In this document: positions 45,923-55,965 of the stretch, one piece after another | How the letters are laid out: the number at the start of each line of letters is the position of its first letter | How positions within the stretch are numbered: position 1 is the first letter of the stretch | Source: Letharia columbiana | Lineage: Eukaryota > Ascomycota > Lecanoromycetes > Lecanorales > Parmeliaceae | Assembly (NCBI RefSeq): GCF_014066305.1 | Contig: NW_023501049.1 | Coordinates: 519,001-583,000 of the forward strand | Direction of reading: 5' to 3' | Length of the DNA stretch: 64,000 bases | Translations under genes and position numbers: made by a program | Notes under the pieces: model-generated | Seen by the model: only the letters and a program-made list of their open reading frames with translations | What the model was told of the DNA's origin: nothing | Databases searched by the model: none

Positions 45923-47895
45923 TTACATGTCCATTGAATCGCCTCCGTTGGCAAAGCTGAAGTGTCCCGATGGTTGCGCTTGCTGTTGCTGCTGGCCGAA
46001 GCCGAAGCCGCCTTGCCCCGGCGGCGCATTCTCAAGCATGTCTGCGCCAGCCTCCTCCTCGTCAGAAAAGTACTTCCCAATGATGTTAAAAGCTTTCATG
46101 TAGATTTCCTCATTGATGTTGTTTTGACAATCATGAATCTTCTCCATGCCTCCGGCTTCTTCAATATGAAGAGCAAAGTGATTGACGCTCTGATCTGACG
46201 GGTCTTCGGAAGCTTCCTTGTCCATATCTCCCACCTTCAGAATGTTCTCCAATCCATCAAGAGCGACTTGGATAATCTTGTTATCGGGACAGGCGAGTAG
46301 ATCGCAGAGCGGCCTAATGCAGCCGCATTGCACCAAGTAACGGATCTGCTCTGGCTTCTGAAGCCCACCAGAGGTTGCGTTGGAAATGGCCCAGCATGCC
46401 TCTTTGCGAGTCTTGAAGTCTCCGTTGGACAACAGATTGATCAACGGAGGAATGATATGAGCGTCAATGACTGCCTGGATCTGGGTAGAGTTCCCGGCTG
46501 TAACGTTCGAGATGGTCCAGCATGCCTCTTTGCGGATACCGTCCTTTTGGGAGCCGAGTAGTGAAAGAAGCGCTGGTAGTGATCCACAATTAATGATAAT
46601 CTGGGTCTGTACATCGTCACCGGTGACGATGTTGCCGACGGACCGAAGTGCAGGTGTCTGCACTGATGTTGATTGATGAGTAAGAAGCTCTACCAGGCGA
46701 CGAGGGATTCCTGCTTCAATGACTGCCTGGATCTTGTCGTTGGCGCCGTCAGATAGATATGAGATAGCCCAGCAGGCGTCAATCAGAACTTCGTCATCGA
46801 GAGAGTAGACCAGCTTTGCGAGAACGGGCAATGCGGGAAGGATCTGAGAAGACTGGTCAGCAAGGTTGACAATTGGAGTGTGACGAAGGAGGTAGGAGAC
46901 CTACAGTCTGCCAATCTGGCTGGGGCGTCTTCCCACGACAGAAGTTGCTGAGAGTCCAAGTTGCATTTCTAAGCATACTGAGCTTACGGCTGTCGCCCAG
47001 AAGAGCGAGCAATGGTCGTAATGCACCAGCCCCCAAGACAAAGTCTCGACAATGCGGACTGTCACCAGCAATGTTTCCCAACGCCCAAACAGCTTGCTCT
47101 CGAACATCGGGTTCATGGCTGCTGAGGAGTTCGACAAAGATCGGCACGGCTCCGGCGTTGATGACAACCTGAGTCTGTTGTGCTGAGCCAGACGCGATGT
47201 TGGTCAAGGCCCAGGCGGCCTCAAATTGGACCAGGGTATGAGGAGAGCGGAGGAACTCCACAAATCGGCTGACCACACCAGTCTCAATAACCTTCTCAAT
47301 GGGTGGATTGCGTTCTTTTGACAGAAGCTTGCGAAACTTTGTAGTGGCTTGGATCTGTGAATCGATCTCATTGGAGAATACACCATCTACCATCTGAGGA
47401 AGTTCGGTAGTAAGCTGAACAGAAAGAGTTTGATTAGCTTGATGTATCATGAAGCCCTAAGCATGGATTTGCCCTCCGAGCATATCATTTTGGGCGCGTA
47501 ATGGTCACGCATGGACTGCAACTGAGAAGTGAGAGGACCCTTGCGGAGCAGCGCGATCCATACCAAGTTGGCATCAGAAAGATGTTACACCACTCAGGTG
47601 GCAATAGGCGGAGGTAGAGAGATACACGAACAATCTCGAGTCTACGTACCTGGCTTTCGATCGTGCCTCCCTCATCATCGCTATCGATTGAAGCGCCCAA
47701 AGAAGCACCAGGTGCTGACGTTTGTGTCCCATCGCGACCAGCAATACCTCGTCTCTTTGCTAGATTCTCCTCTCTCTTTGCTTTTCGGATTTCAACTTGT
47801 TGCTCTTCACGACGACGACGCAGCTCATCCGGCTTGAAGGTATTCTTAGCTTTGAATTGAGTGCGACGATGCTCCGGGATGAAGCGTTCAGCCAT
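45923..47895 (-). CDS. KAP60: Importin subunit alpha (karyopherin alpha), 558 aa
   Basis: Exons 47650-47895, 46905-47414 and 45923-46843; introns 235 and 61 nt, both phase 0. Importin alpha binds nuclear localisation signals and, through its N-terminal importin-beta-binding domain, docks cargo on importin beta. The IBB domain is clear ([28 protein letters not shown], residues about 4-60). About ten armadillo repeats follow, with the repeated pattern [66 protein letters not shown], whose Trp and Asn residues form the NLS-binding groove. The acidic C-terminus ends in a Gly/Gln-rich FGFG stretch. Length is standard. The first intron is several times longer than usual here. It is divergent from SSU72 (691 bp). 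Confidence 0.98.
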
Positions 47896-48586
47896 TTTGA
47901 CGGTGAAGTATCGATCTTAGTCTTGGCTTTAGAGGTAGAATACACTGCACAGTGATGTGAGACTGTGTAGTAAATCAAGTGCAGTGTCGTGCGTACGTGA
48001 GTGTTGTGGTTTTGCAGAAGTGGGCTGCTTGGAACAGGCTAGCCATTTCGCCTCAGACCTACCTTTAACCTTAGTCCAGGCCTGTTCCGGTACCTAGTAC
48101 TTCATGATTGGTCAGCCTCAGCTAGCCGGACAACCCGGGCCGGCTAGCCTGCAGACTTCTTTCAACATGCTATTTTAGCGCAATATCGGAATTGGCAAAC
48201 CCTCCAAACACTCCAAGACTCGCAGAGAATTAATGCCTTACCTATGGGATATAAACGAGCCCTGTTTGGAAATTCGATCATCATAACGAGGAAGTATCTC
48301 TTCAAAGAGTCTTAATGTGAGTTTGTCTTCCGAGCTTCAAATACACATTCCATACCCTTCAACATGATGAAAGTTCTATTGGAGCTGTCCTAAGTGGCTG
48401 GAAACAGTACATGAGGATATAAATCTACCTATACGCATACTCTCTGACAAAACAAAGCACATTCCTCTTTCAGTCTTAACACACCCACGCACACCGATGT
48501 TGACAGCGTGTTGCCAGCCTTAGGAATATTTTCCCCTTCCTGCTCAGTTGGTGAAGCTCACTCACTTGCGTCGCTTCTCCAACAAG
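47896..48586. other. KAP60-SSU72 divergent promoter
   Basis: About 690 bp. It contains short palindromic CTAGCC/GGCTAG motifs near 48.04-48.15 kb. No gene seen. Confidence 0.6.
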
Positions 48587-49618
48587 ATGGCCACAGACCC
48601 ACGATTAGCACGTCTGGATCCACGGCGGACAGCAACTCCAACACAGCCTCCTCCACCACCTCCACCAGCAAAATCAGATCAGAAGCCTCTGGGTGGGTAC
48701 GATGGAGTCGAAGATGCGGACCCAATGGCTGTATCACGAAATGAGGAGGGTGGCTTCAAGCTGAAATTCTGCACAGTATGTGCAAGTAACCAGAACAGGT
48801 ACGCTTTTTACCCATCACAATTTTACCAGTTGTCCCTGTAGTTTATTTCCCTCGCCGATTGACCTAGCCCAAGTGACTGCCGTAGAACACTTTGTGCACC
48901 ACTCAAATAATGTAACTACTACTTGAAGCCTACAACAAACACATTATTACGAATGCCGTCTAGGTCTATGGCTGACTATCCAACGCTTAGATCAATGGAA
49001 GCCCACCTCCGCTTGTCGCTCGCGTCCTATCCCGTCCTCTCTTTCGGAACCGGCTCCCTCGTACGCCTTCCCGGTCCGTCGATAACCCAACCAAACGTCT
49101 ATCCTTTCAACAGCACTTCTTACTCGACCATGTACCAAGAGCTCTCGCAGAAAGACCCTCGCTTGTATCGCGCCAACGGCATACTTTCCATGCTTGAGCG
49201 CAACCTGAAGGTCAAATGGGGTCCTGAAAGATGGCAGGATTGGCCAATTGGGAAGCCGCGACTAGATCAGCAGAGGGAAGACAAAGGCAGCAGAGGCGCA
49301 GAGGGAGGCGTAGTGGACGTGGTGATCACATGCGAAGAGAGATGCTGGGACGCTGTGGTGGACAATTTGCTTGAGAGAGGTAGTCCATTGAATCGGCCGG
49401 TGCATATCATTAATGTAGATATCAAAGACAACCATGAAGAGGCGTTAGTAGGTGGAAAAGGGATCCTTGATTTAGCAGACTCGCTGAATCAGGCGGCAAA
49501 TGAAGAGAGGAGGTCTGGAAATGGAAACGGTTTCGACGAAAGGGTGCCAGAGCTGCTGGCAGAGTGGCAGGGGAGATGGCCGCAATTGCCGGCATTGTGG
49601 ACTCTGGGGTGGTTTTAA
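48587..49618 (+). CDS. SSU72: RNA polymerase II CTD phosphatase Ssu72, 279 aa
   Basis: Exons 48587-48798 and 48991-49618; the 192-nt intron has a CTGAC branch site 16 nt before its acceptor. Ssu72 removes phosphate from Ser5/Ser7 of the Pol II CTD and belongs to the cleavage and polyadenylation machinery in the nucleus. The catalytic loop C-x5-R lies at residues 65-71 ([12 protein letters not shown]), split by the intron at Arg71. The rest matches the family: [49 protein letters not shown] and the [18 protein letters not shown] aspartate loop. An extra N-terminal segment with a run of seven prolines (about residues 21-27) precedes the fold, as in other filamentous fungi. An in-frame ATG also lies upstream at 48548; I chose 48587 because the residues between look like leader. 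Confidence 0.97.
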
Positions 49619-50074
49619 AAGCTGGGCTTTGCTGGATTTTGTCGACCATTTTGCATTACCGGATACCCCCATGCAGCTGTATTATGAGACTTCCAGCATC
49701 TGAGACGGTGAACATGCAGTGACGCTATTGGGACAGTGGAAGCAACTCAGAACATGATCAGGCCGTTCACACCTACCTTTCTCTCCCGGCTTCTAGGTGC
49801 CTTGTAGACTCGGGTTAAAGCAGACTGAGTAACAGAATATATGGATTGAGTCCGCCTTATCTTGTATTTTGTAACATTACAGACTACCAGTGATGTTAGC
49901 AGCCGCGGTTGGGGGTCAAGGTAGTTACATTATTGAACCTTAGCTGCAGGGGCTGGCGGCGGCGCGGTCGATCGTACTTCGGATGAGGGTATTTATCGGA
50001 CAGACGGGATGAAATTAATAATAAAGTTCTTAACGACGGAGGAGGGGGGTCAGCACAAAGAGCAGTCCTGGACA
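49619..50074. other. SSU72 3' region
   Basis: About 450 bp without a visible gene, leading into a repeat-rich, decayed region. Confidence 0.55.
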
Positions 50075-50396
50075 GCGCTAGTCGAGCCCTAACCCTATTT
50101 TCGAAAGGCAGCCCTGTACAGAGGTCTGCCACCGAAAGTCCTAACCCCGCCAAGACTCTTGCGCTTTCTAGATTCTTTGGAATTTTTAATCGCCCCACCT
50201 AAAGGTACTTTTGATACAATTGCGTCTGTGAGTTCTTCGGAATCGCACCTTAGCCCTAGCCAGGTTTCGGGGCTTAATACCCCTATCAAGCCAAAAGAAG
50301 TACCTAAAGTCCCATCCATGCGCTGTGAGAAGATATTTCTAGGCTTCCCCTCTACAGGGCCGCTTTCCGATAAGTAGGGTTAGGGCGCACTAGTGC
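50075..50396. mobile_element. Short MITE-like element with about 50-bp terminal inverted repeats
   Basis: The ends 50075-50122 and 50347-50396 are imperfect inverted repeats. Both begin GCRCTAGT, continue through a GCCCTAACCCTA core and end in a CCCTGTA-GAGG block. The inside (about 220 bp) has no coding capacity. This is the layout of a non-autonomous DNA transposon or MITE. No clear target-site duplication is visible outside the repeats; the CTAGT inside each end could be palindromic. A second, weaker inverted pair (50148-50205 against 50479-50516) suggests a nested or older copy. Confidence 0.65.
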
Positions 50397-50613
50397 GGGT
50401 GCATGGACTTTCAGGTTCAGACCTCTTTACAATACCGTAGAATTATTCGTGACCCCCTAAGCCCATTGTCTAGGCAACCTTTTAGGCGGGGCGTTATCCG
50501 GCAGCAGTCTTGGCGTCCAGGACCCTTTTAAATGCGCCGGAGGGGAAGGAATAGGCGGATTTTCGCCATCGTGTTTAACACCGAGCCACCATTCTCCATC
50601 ACGCAACAAATGC

Positions 50614-51198
50614 TCAAAATACACATTCTTGTGAGAGAGTCAAATATCGTACGGAATTCTCATAGAGACTTTCAGCACCCGAAGTCCCCAGTTGTAAAGC
50701 TTGGACTTCGATTTTTAGATCCTCCATGTAGTGAAATGAGTCTTTGTACAACCGAAGAGTGGGGATGAACCGAATATACTCGGTAAAAAGAGCTTGGAAT
50801 CCGTCATTGGGTATGCAGATCGCGAAGGAGATATCGCTGAAGGCATACGAGTAACCGTTGCGTAGTCGGTTAGGATCGACGTCGTAAGGTGTCTCGGTAA
50901 TAGTCATCGAGTGTCGCGACGGCCCTAGGATTGGTGGATAGTAGTTCTTCGGAGACCTCCCTTTGGTCTCTGGTGTTGAGGCGCTATCGTCAGGGTTCTG
51001 CTGATTTAGCGTGTGAACCTGCCTTCTCCTCAACCACCGTTGAAGAGTCCTTTCGTCTTCTGTTTCATCGAGTTTTGCTGACATAGTAGCACGCAAAGCA
51101 AACCATATCTCATTAGCATCGCTGGTCTGCTTTAAGATCCTGCCGCCGCGAGGGTATGTCACATACTCCTCACTGATAATCGAAAAGGTCGAAGACAT
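50614..51198 (-). CDS. Hypothetical protein, 194 aa
   Basis: Single open frame with balanced composition starting MSSTFSIISEEYVTYPRGGR. It has a Gln/Asn/Asp/Thr-rich linker (about 75-100) and no signal peptide or membrane segment. I recognise no domain. It lies in the accessory region between a MITE-like element and a repeat-bearing C2H2 gene, so it may be a lineage-specific gene or a remnant. The opposite strand has no comparable frame across the whole length, which modestly supports coding. Confidence 0.42.
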   Translation of the reverse strand: MSSTFSIISEEYVTYPRGGRILKQTSDANEIWFALRATMSAKLDETEDERTLQRWLRRRQVHTLNQQNPDDSASTPETKGRSPKNYYPPILGPSRHSMTITETPYDVDPNRLRNGYSYAFSDISFAICIPNDGFQALFTEYIRFIPTLRLYKDSFHYMEDLKIEVQALQLGTSGAESLYENSVRYLTLSQECVF

Positions 51199-52272
51199 AG
51201 CACTTGTAGGCTAGAAACATCAGTCAGTCAGGGTAGAAGATAGAATTCTTTGTCCAGGCACTGACTCTAGGAATGTTCGTGTTTCTAGACTCTCACTTGT
51301 TCCCAAGTCTCGCGAAGTGCTTCTAGATCTGACGGGGGAGGTGACGTTGAGGAGTCAAAGTCGGGATGGCCGCCTGGCTTCAAGTAGCAGTCTACTTTAC
51401 TCGAGTGGTGTAAAGATAGTTATTGATGTGATGGCGATTTGCTCTGCGAACAAGACGATCTCCAGGCTTCATCATGTCTAAATCTTTAAGCGTTTGATGG
51501 TGAAGTCATAACGCATTCTTGATTTCCCAGCTGCCGCTCCGAATCCCTGTAGAAGTGCTTCTACGGCCGGCCACGGACCTTCACATCATGAGAGATTGTG
51601 GGATGTATTTGTCTTCTTGCGTGATCCACTTTACCCTCAACCTGTGTCTCCGCAGATGATCTGAGTCTATACCATGAAGATTGTGTGCCGTTCGGAACAG
51701 GCGAACTTTTCTCAAGGTATAAGGCTTCTTTCTGATCCGTGTTCGACGCAAAAAGCGTAGCCATAGTGGTGATATAAAGCTGTATTGACTACAGGCAAAT
51801 ATTATTCTCATTTTTGTGTTTGTTTTCTATATATCGAAAGGTAATCTCCTAAAAACGGGCTGCCTGGGTCGCGATTGTTAAGGAGATAGATATTCGGTAG
51901 CGGAAGAACTTATGAACATGGCCATGAAGAAAAAAACAACAGAATTATGCCAGATACAGGAGTTTTTCTATGAAATCTAATGAATCTAATAGTACGCCGT
52001 TTTTAATTTCTCATGCTTGCTGACTCCTTCCTCATGATCCTTAGCGTTGGGTTGAAGAGGTGATGAGTCTCTTAGCCCACCAGACGAAGCAGTAGTAATC
52101 AGCTTTCTTCGTCTGGTGCCTGATCCAAAAAAGGTGTGCAGCAAACATGTAAAGAAAGCCCGTGATTCCCATGATTGAGTTTGAACGCCTGTATCACCGT
52201 CACACTGAATCACACAATGAAAGTCTCACCACGCTCCCCCTCCCCTCCTCCATTTCCTTTCCCGCCATCTCC
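51199..52272. other. Non-coding stretch, no feature recognised
   Basis: About 1.07 kb. Short minus-strand frames near 51.56-51.81 kb have no motifs. No repeat is apparent. Confidence 0.5.
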
Positions 52273-53178
52273 TCAAAGCGCCCACGGTCTTCCAAGAGCC
52301 GCTGAAGAGCAGTGTGATGTAGCATGATTACCCCAATACATCTTGCGGACAGCCTGTGCGGGCTGCGTTGATTGAGTCAGTCCAATATCAATGAGGTCTC
52401 CCTCTTCCGTAACCGCCATTTCGTCAAATATGACTTTATGGGTGGTAAGATTTCGAGATCTCTGAGCTTTTTCGGCCACAGGAGCAAGAAGTTGAGAGCC
52501 CCTACTTTTTTTTTGCGCGGCGGAGAGTTTTCGTGTTGTGGAGTTGGGTTGCGTAGAGTTGACAGAGTCAGGGTCTTGCTGGGTGGTGGTAGTGTAAGAT
52601 GCTTGTTCCTTGCTGCCCTTGTCTTCATGCTCTGGATTGTGGTGTAGGGTATTCTCAGTTGTCGTTTGAGCTTGAGAATGCTGTTTATCTGCCATTGCAG
52701 GTGTGGAGTTGGGTTGCGCAGAGCTGAGAGAGCCCGGGTCTTGCTGGGTGGTAGTATAAGATGCTTGTTCCTCGTTGCCCTGGTCTTCATGCTCTGGATT
52801 GTAGTGTGTGGTATTCTTAGTTGTCGTTTGAGCTTGAGAACGCTGTTTGTCTGCCATTGCAACATGAGACTGTAGGATCAGGGCTAGTTGGTCCCGGGAC
52901 TCTGCAGAACCAGGGCACTTTGGTCTGTGTGTGTTTGTGTGACCTCTCATGTGCCGTTCGGATACATACGTCTTTGGGCAAAATGAACATTTATATTGTT
53001 TGGCTCGGCCGGGCAAGAATATAAAGAGAGGATGAAAGCCATCGTAATTTCCATAGAGGTCACCGGCGTTCGAAAAATGAAGCTGACAATCTGGATCTGG
53101 ACAGGGTAAAGAGTGAGTGCTTGATAGTTCTGCAAGTTGAGAAGACTCTGCAAGTTGAGGAGACGAGCCGGCAGACAT
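52273..53178 (-). CDS. C2H2 zinc-finger protein with a duplicated 54-residue block, about 301 aa
   Basis: The start at 53178 (MSAGSSPQLAES) is chosen because the frame upstream of it is made of tandem DNA repeats. The protein has one standard C2H2 finger, YKCSFCPKTYVSERHMRGHTNTH (C-x2-C-x12-H-x3-H), preceded by a second, imperfect Cys/His group (LPCPDPDCQLHFSNAGDL). After the finger, two consecutive blocks of about 54 residues begin MADKQRSQAQTTT and MADKQHSQAQTTT and share most residues; each is rich in Gln, Thr, Asn and Ser. The C-terminal part is basic then mixed. The finger suggests DNA or RNA binding in the nucleus. I recognise no ortholog. Its place among decayed genes makes it uncertain whether it is still functional. 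Confidence 0.6.
   Translation of the reverse strand: MSAGSSPQLAESSQLAELSSTHSLPCPDPDCQLHFSNAGDLYGNYDGFHPLFIFLPGRAKQYKCSFCPKTYVSERHMRGHTNTHRPKCPGSAESRDQLALILQSHVAMADKQRSQAQTTTKNTTHYNPEHEDQGNEEQASYTTTQQDPGSLSSAQPNSTPAMADKQHSQAQTTTENTLHHNPEHEDKGSKEQASYTTTTQQDPDSVNSTQPNSTTRKLSAAQKKSRGSQLLAPVAEKAQRSRNLTTHKVIFDEMAVTEEGDLIDIGLTQSTQPAQAVRKMYWGNHATSHCSSAALGRPWAL
52536..52857 (-). repeat. In-frame tandem duplication, two copies of about 162 bp
   Basis: Two adjacent units inside the C2H2 coding sequence, both open in the same frame and clearly related along their whole length. The copies have diverged by scattered substitutions plus small in-frame changes, so the duplication is not brand new. Confidence 0.88.
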
Positions 53179-53218
53179 AATGGTTATCTTTCGAAGATAG
53201 ATAGATTGGAGAAGTCTT

Positions 53219-53477
53219 GATGCTCTTTGGTTGAAGTTGAAAGGTTGGGAAGTGTTTGGTGGAAGATTCGAAGGATGAGGATGGTAAGTCGTACAGAAAA
53301 TGAACTCTTGGTGCTCTTTGGTTGAGGTGTTGGCAAGTGTGCGGTAGAGGATTTGTAAGATGAGGATGCTAAGCCGTACAGAAGGGCAACTCTTGGTGCT
53401 CTTTGATTGAGGTGTTGGCAAGTGTTCGGTGGAAGATTTGTAGGATGAGAATGGTAATTCGTAGAGAATATGACTTC
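53219..53477. repeat. Three tandem copies of an 85-91 bp unit upstream of the C2H2 gene
   Basis: Units begin with TGCTCTTTG at 53221, 53312 and 53397, and each contains GAGGATG-like and GTAAGTCGTA-like blocks in the same order. The spacing is 91 then 85 bp. The array begins about 40 bp upstream of the probable start codon, so it could be promoter or leader. The frame happens to stay open through it. Confidence 0.88.
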
Positions 53478-53529
53478 TTCTGGTGAGTCTGGTAGTCTGA
53501 TCGCGATCATTTCTGTTTTTTGGGTGCAT

Positions 53530-54036
53530 CTCTATTTCTTTGTCCCATGAGTCAGATGCAGAGCTCCGAGACAGCCATTGCCTGATCTGGCATAAGACAT
53601 GCCCGGTGCTCTGGTCGTTACCCCAGTTCCTATACGAAATGTTTCCATGGAAGCTCCTTCAGGCTTTGTTCGGAAGTCGTAATTCCATTCTAGAACAGAT
53701 TCTTGTCTTTGATTTCGACTTGCTCAACTATACTGATGGCCGACTGCATCGTGGCTTACCCTATTGTAACTTCCGAGAGACGCAACTGATTCTCTTTTGA
53801 ATAATGCGGTGTATAGTGTGAGACTTAATGCTTGGGAACAATGGTATAAAAATAGCCACTTATCTATCACGGTCCACAGTGATGAACAACCTGCATTGTA
53901 TAATGAGTACCCTTAGAATCTTGACCGGTGATACAGCCTACATGTTCATCATTATCCCCTTTGCTCTCTGCATTGTATTGTCTTCCTTACACTTATTGCA
54001 TGTCAGAACTCGTAATGAAGTCTAACTTCAACTCGC
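53530..54036. other. Divergent spacer between the C2H2 and His-Me finger genes
   Basis: About 500 bp, AT-rich near its right end, with no recognisable gene. Confidence 0.5.
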
Positions 54037-55416
54037 ATGAGCTCTCGCCTCAAGAGAGTCAGAACAGTACGTATTCATCAGGCACCTTTCCAAGTAGAGT
54101 ACGTTAGTGACTTGTTACTCAGGAACAATACGCTAGGGGAACAAACCCCACAGATCATGGCCGCGCAGATCGTACTCGAAAGTCAAAATACGTCCGTTTC
54201 GAGGCAGCCATCGACCGAAGGCTCCAAGAGTTCGAAGCAGACCAGGAGACGTCACAAACAGCTATCAACAGGAATGGCAAGCGACCTCAACTTGGCTACG
54301 ATCGAATCGCCAATGCTCGTCGTCGGCAATCCATACCTGACTACGAAGTCAAACAATCTAAGAAAACGCCTGGACGGTAAAAAGGGTTAGATTGGCTAGA
54401 GAGGCAGGGCAAGGCCAAATTCGAAGCGCAGTTCGCATCGATCCTTGCGCAGTGGGGGGTCAAAGATACGCATAAATGGACCTGTGTTCTTCTCCCAGAG
54501 GATTCGAAGTCGTTGGACCCTATACTTCTCAGCAATCTGTTCACTCCGGAGAGATGCCCACTTGCCGGCTCTGGACGCAACTCTTACAAGTACTCGGACC
54601 ATGTTACAGGCTTTGCGCGAGCGGTTGCACGGTATCAAACGTGGCCACGGAGAGCAGCCGATCTTGACCAATTCCTTGGGTCTGCAGCTTACAATGATAA
54701 GGATACTTCCCATACCTGTCACCAGGAATTTTGTCTCATACACATCACTTATGAGGGAGCTGACATAAATCATGACCGAAAATTGTGCCGTGAGAGAGAT
54801 AAATTCTTGCGCGCGGAAGGCCGACCGATTCCAGAAAACTGCACCAGGCATAATCCCCCCTGTTCAATACAGGTAAGCTAGCCCAACTCCATTATCTTCT
54901 AATACTTATTGCCATTAGCATGCCTCCCTGACGACACTTGAAGCATTCAACATTCAATTCTCGGTCTTACGTCAAGCAAGAGGTATACAATGAAGCGAAC
55001 CTCTTGCAAGGCCACGCCGACATCCGTTTTCCTTCTTTGAATCTCAACTTCCTCTCTCCTCTGGCTTTACCGCAGTCACCTTAGGCTTAGATCACCTCCA
55101 TCTCCATACTCCGTCACCAAGTGAGAACGGCAAACCCGACTTAATATGCGAGTTCTGCACCAGGATCAAGTCCTTTCCAACTATTGTTGGGTATCTTGCT
55201 CATCTGTTCCATAAACACGGAGATGTTGAGGAGGCGGGACGACCGCATGAACGGTGTCTGAAGGAGATAAAGCGTGTTAGCTTGCTTTGGCTCTTATACT
55301 GGCGTCGATGTCCAAACAGAAGTAAGTATGGCCAATCAACTCTTAAGAAGCAGGAACAGACTCGGGAGGAAGACTTTGATTGGGATGTTGCTGAGAGTTG
55401 GCAGCTTCGTCGTTGA
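54037..55416 (+). CDS. His-Me finger (I-PpoI-type) zinc-loop protein with a C-terminal C2H2-like motif, interrupted by one TAA
   Basis: Model: exons 54037-54066, 54123-54872, 54919-54982 and 55091-55416; every phase fits, giving about 389 codons. The N-terminal half is highly charged. The key segment is SHTCHQEFCLIHITYEGADI with NHDRKLC after it. It repeats the pattern of the homing endonuclease I-PpoI: His (about 207), Cys 209, Cys 214, His 217, Asn 226 and Cys 232 stand where the catalytic His, the zinc ligands and the metal-binding Asn occur in that family (zinc-binding loop of His-Me endonucleases, Pfam zf-His_Me_endon). The Cys-His gap is two residues instead of four. A later motif LICEFC...H-x2-H (about residues 305-330) looks like a second zinc site. 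One in-frame TAA at 54378 (codon 96) breaks the frame; it sits where the surrounding charged frame continues on both sides. Role unknown; possibly a domesticated or mobile nuclease. Confidence 0.72.
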
Positions 55417-55965
55417 TTTGGCCTCACTCGATTGGGTATATCAGGCCTCAGTTAGAATCAGGCGTGCTTTGCAACTAGATTTTGAGCATTCGGACTTACT
55501 CACGTTTTTGATGTTTGCATCCTCATTTATCGCAGTAAGAGTGGTCCTCACCATATTATAATGACGATTGTGCGTATTTGGTCAGGTGAGCTTCCTTCTT
55601 TTAACAATCTCACTTTTTCAACGACTCTATATCACACACAAAGATCCGTCAACAAGTCGTGCTCTTTAAAAACTCCTAATAGCTGTCAATCGTGCCCAGT
55701 AACGAGCTAGAAGCCGAGTATTGTGGAACACATATCAACGTTGCGGGCAATGACTTGCCAGTGGATCGTGCTTCCCTCCGCCCATCCCCTCTCCGCCCCC
55801 CATCGAAAACACACGCCAAACTCTTTTTCCGAACTAATGAGACGACTGCTCGCTTCTTCACTCCTTTCCCACTCAAATTATCTTCCTTGTTCTGTCGTCT
55901 GACCCCTAGATCCTCCTAAATTAGAAATCGCGGAAGACGTTTCCGACGACTCTCATAGAGAACTG
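55417..55965. other. Convergent spacer, no gene seen
   Basis: About 550 bp between the ends of a plus- and a minus-strand gene. A plus-strand frame at 55692-55919 has no motif. Confidence 0.5.

Noticed and set aside
50083..50100. CCCTAACCCTA as a telomere or interstitial telomeric repeat
   Set aside because: Only one and a half units occur, and the same motif sits in both inverted ends of the element, so it belongs to the repeat.
53179..53529. N-terminal extension of the C2H2 protein to 53529
   Set aside because: The extra residues are encoded by the three tandem DNA repeats; the internal Met at 53178 starts normal sequence.
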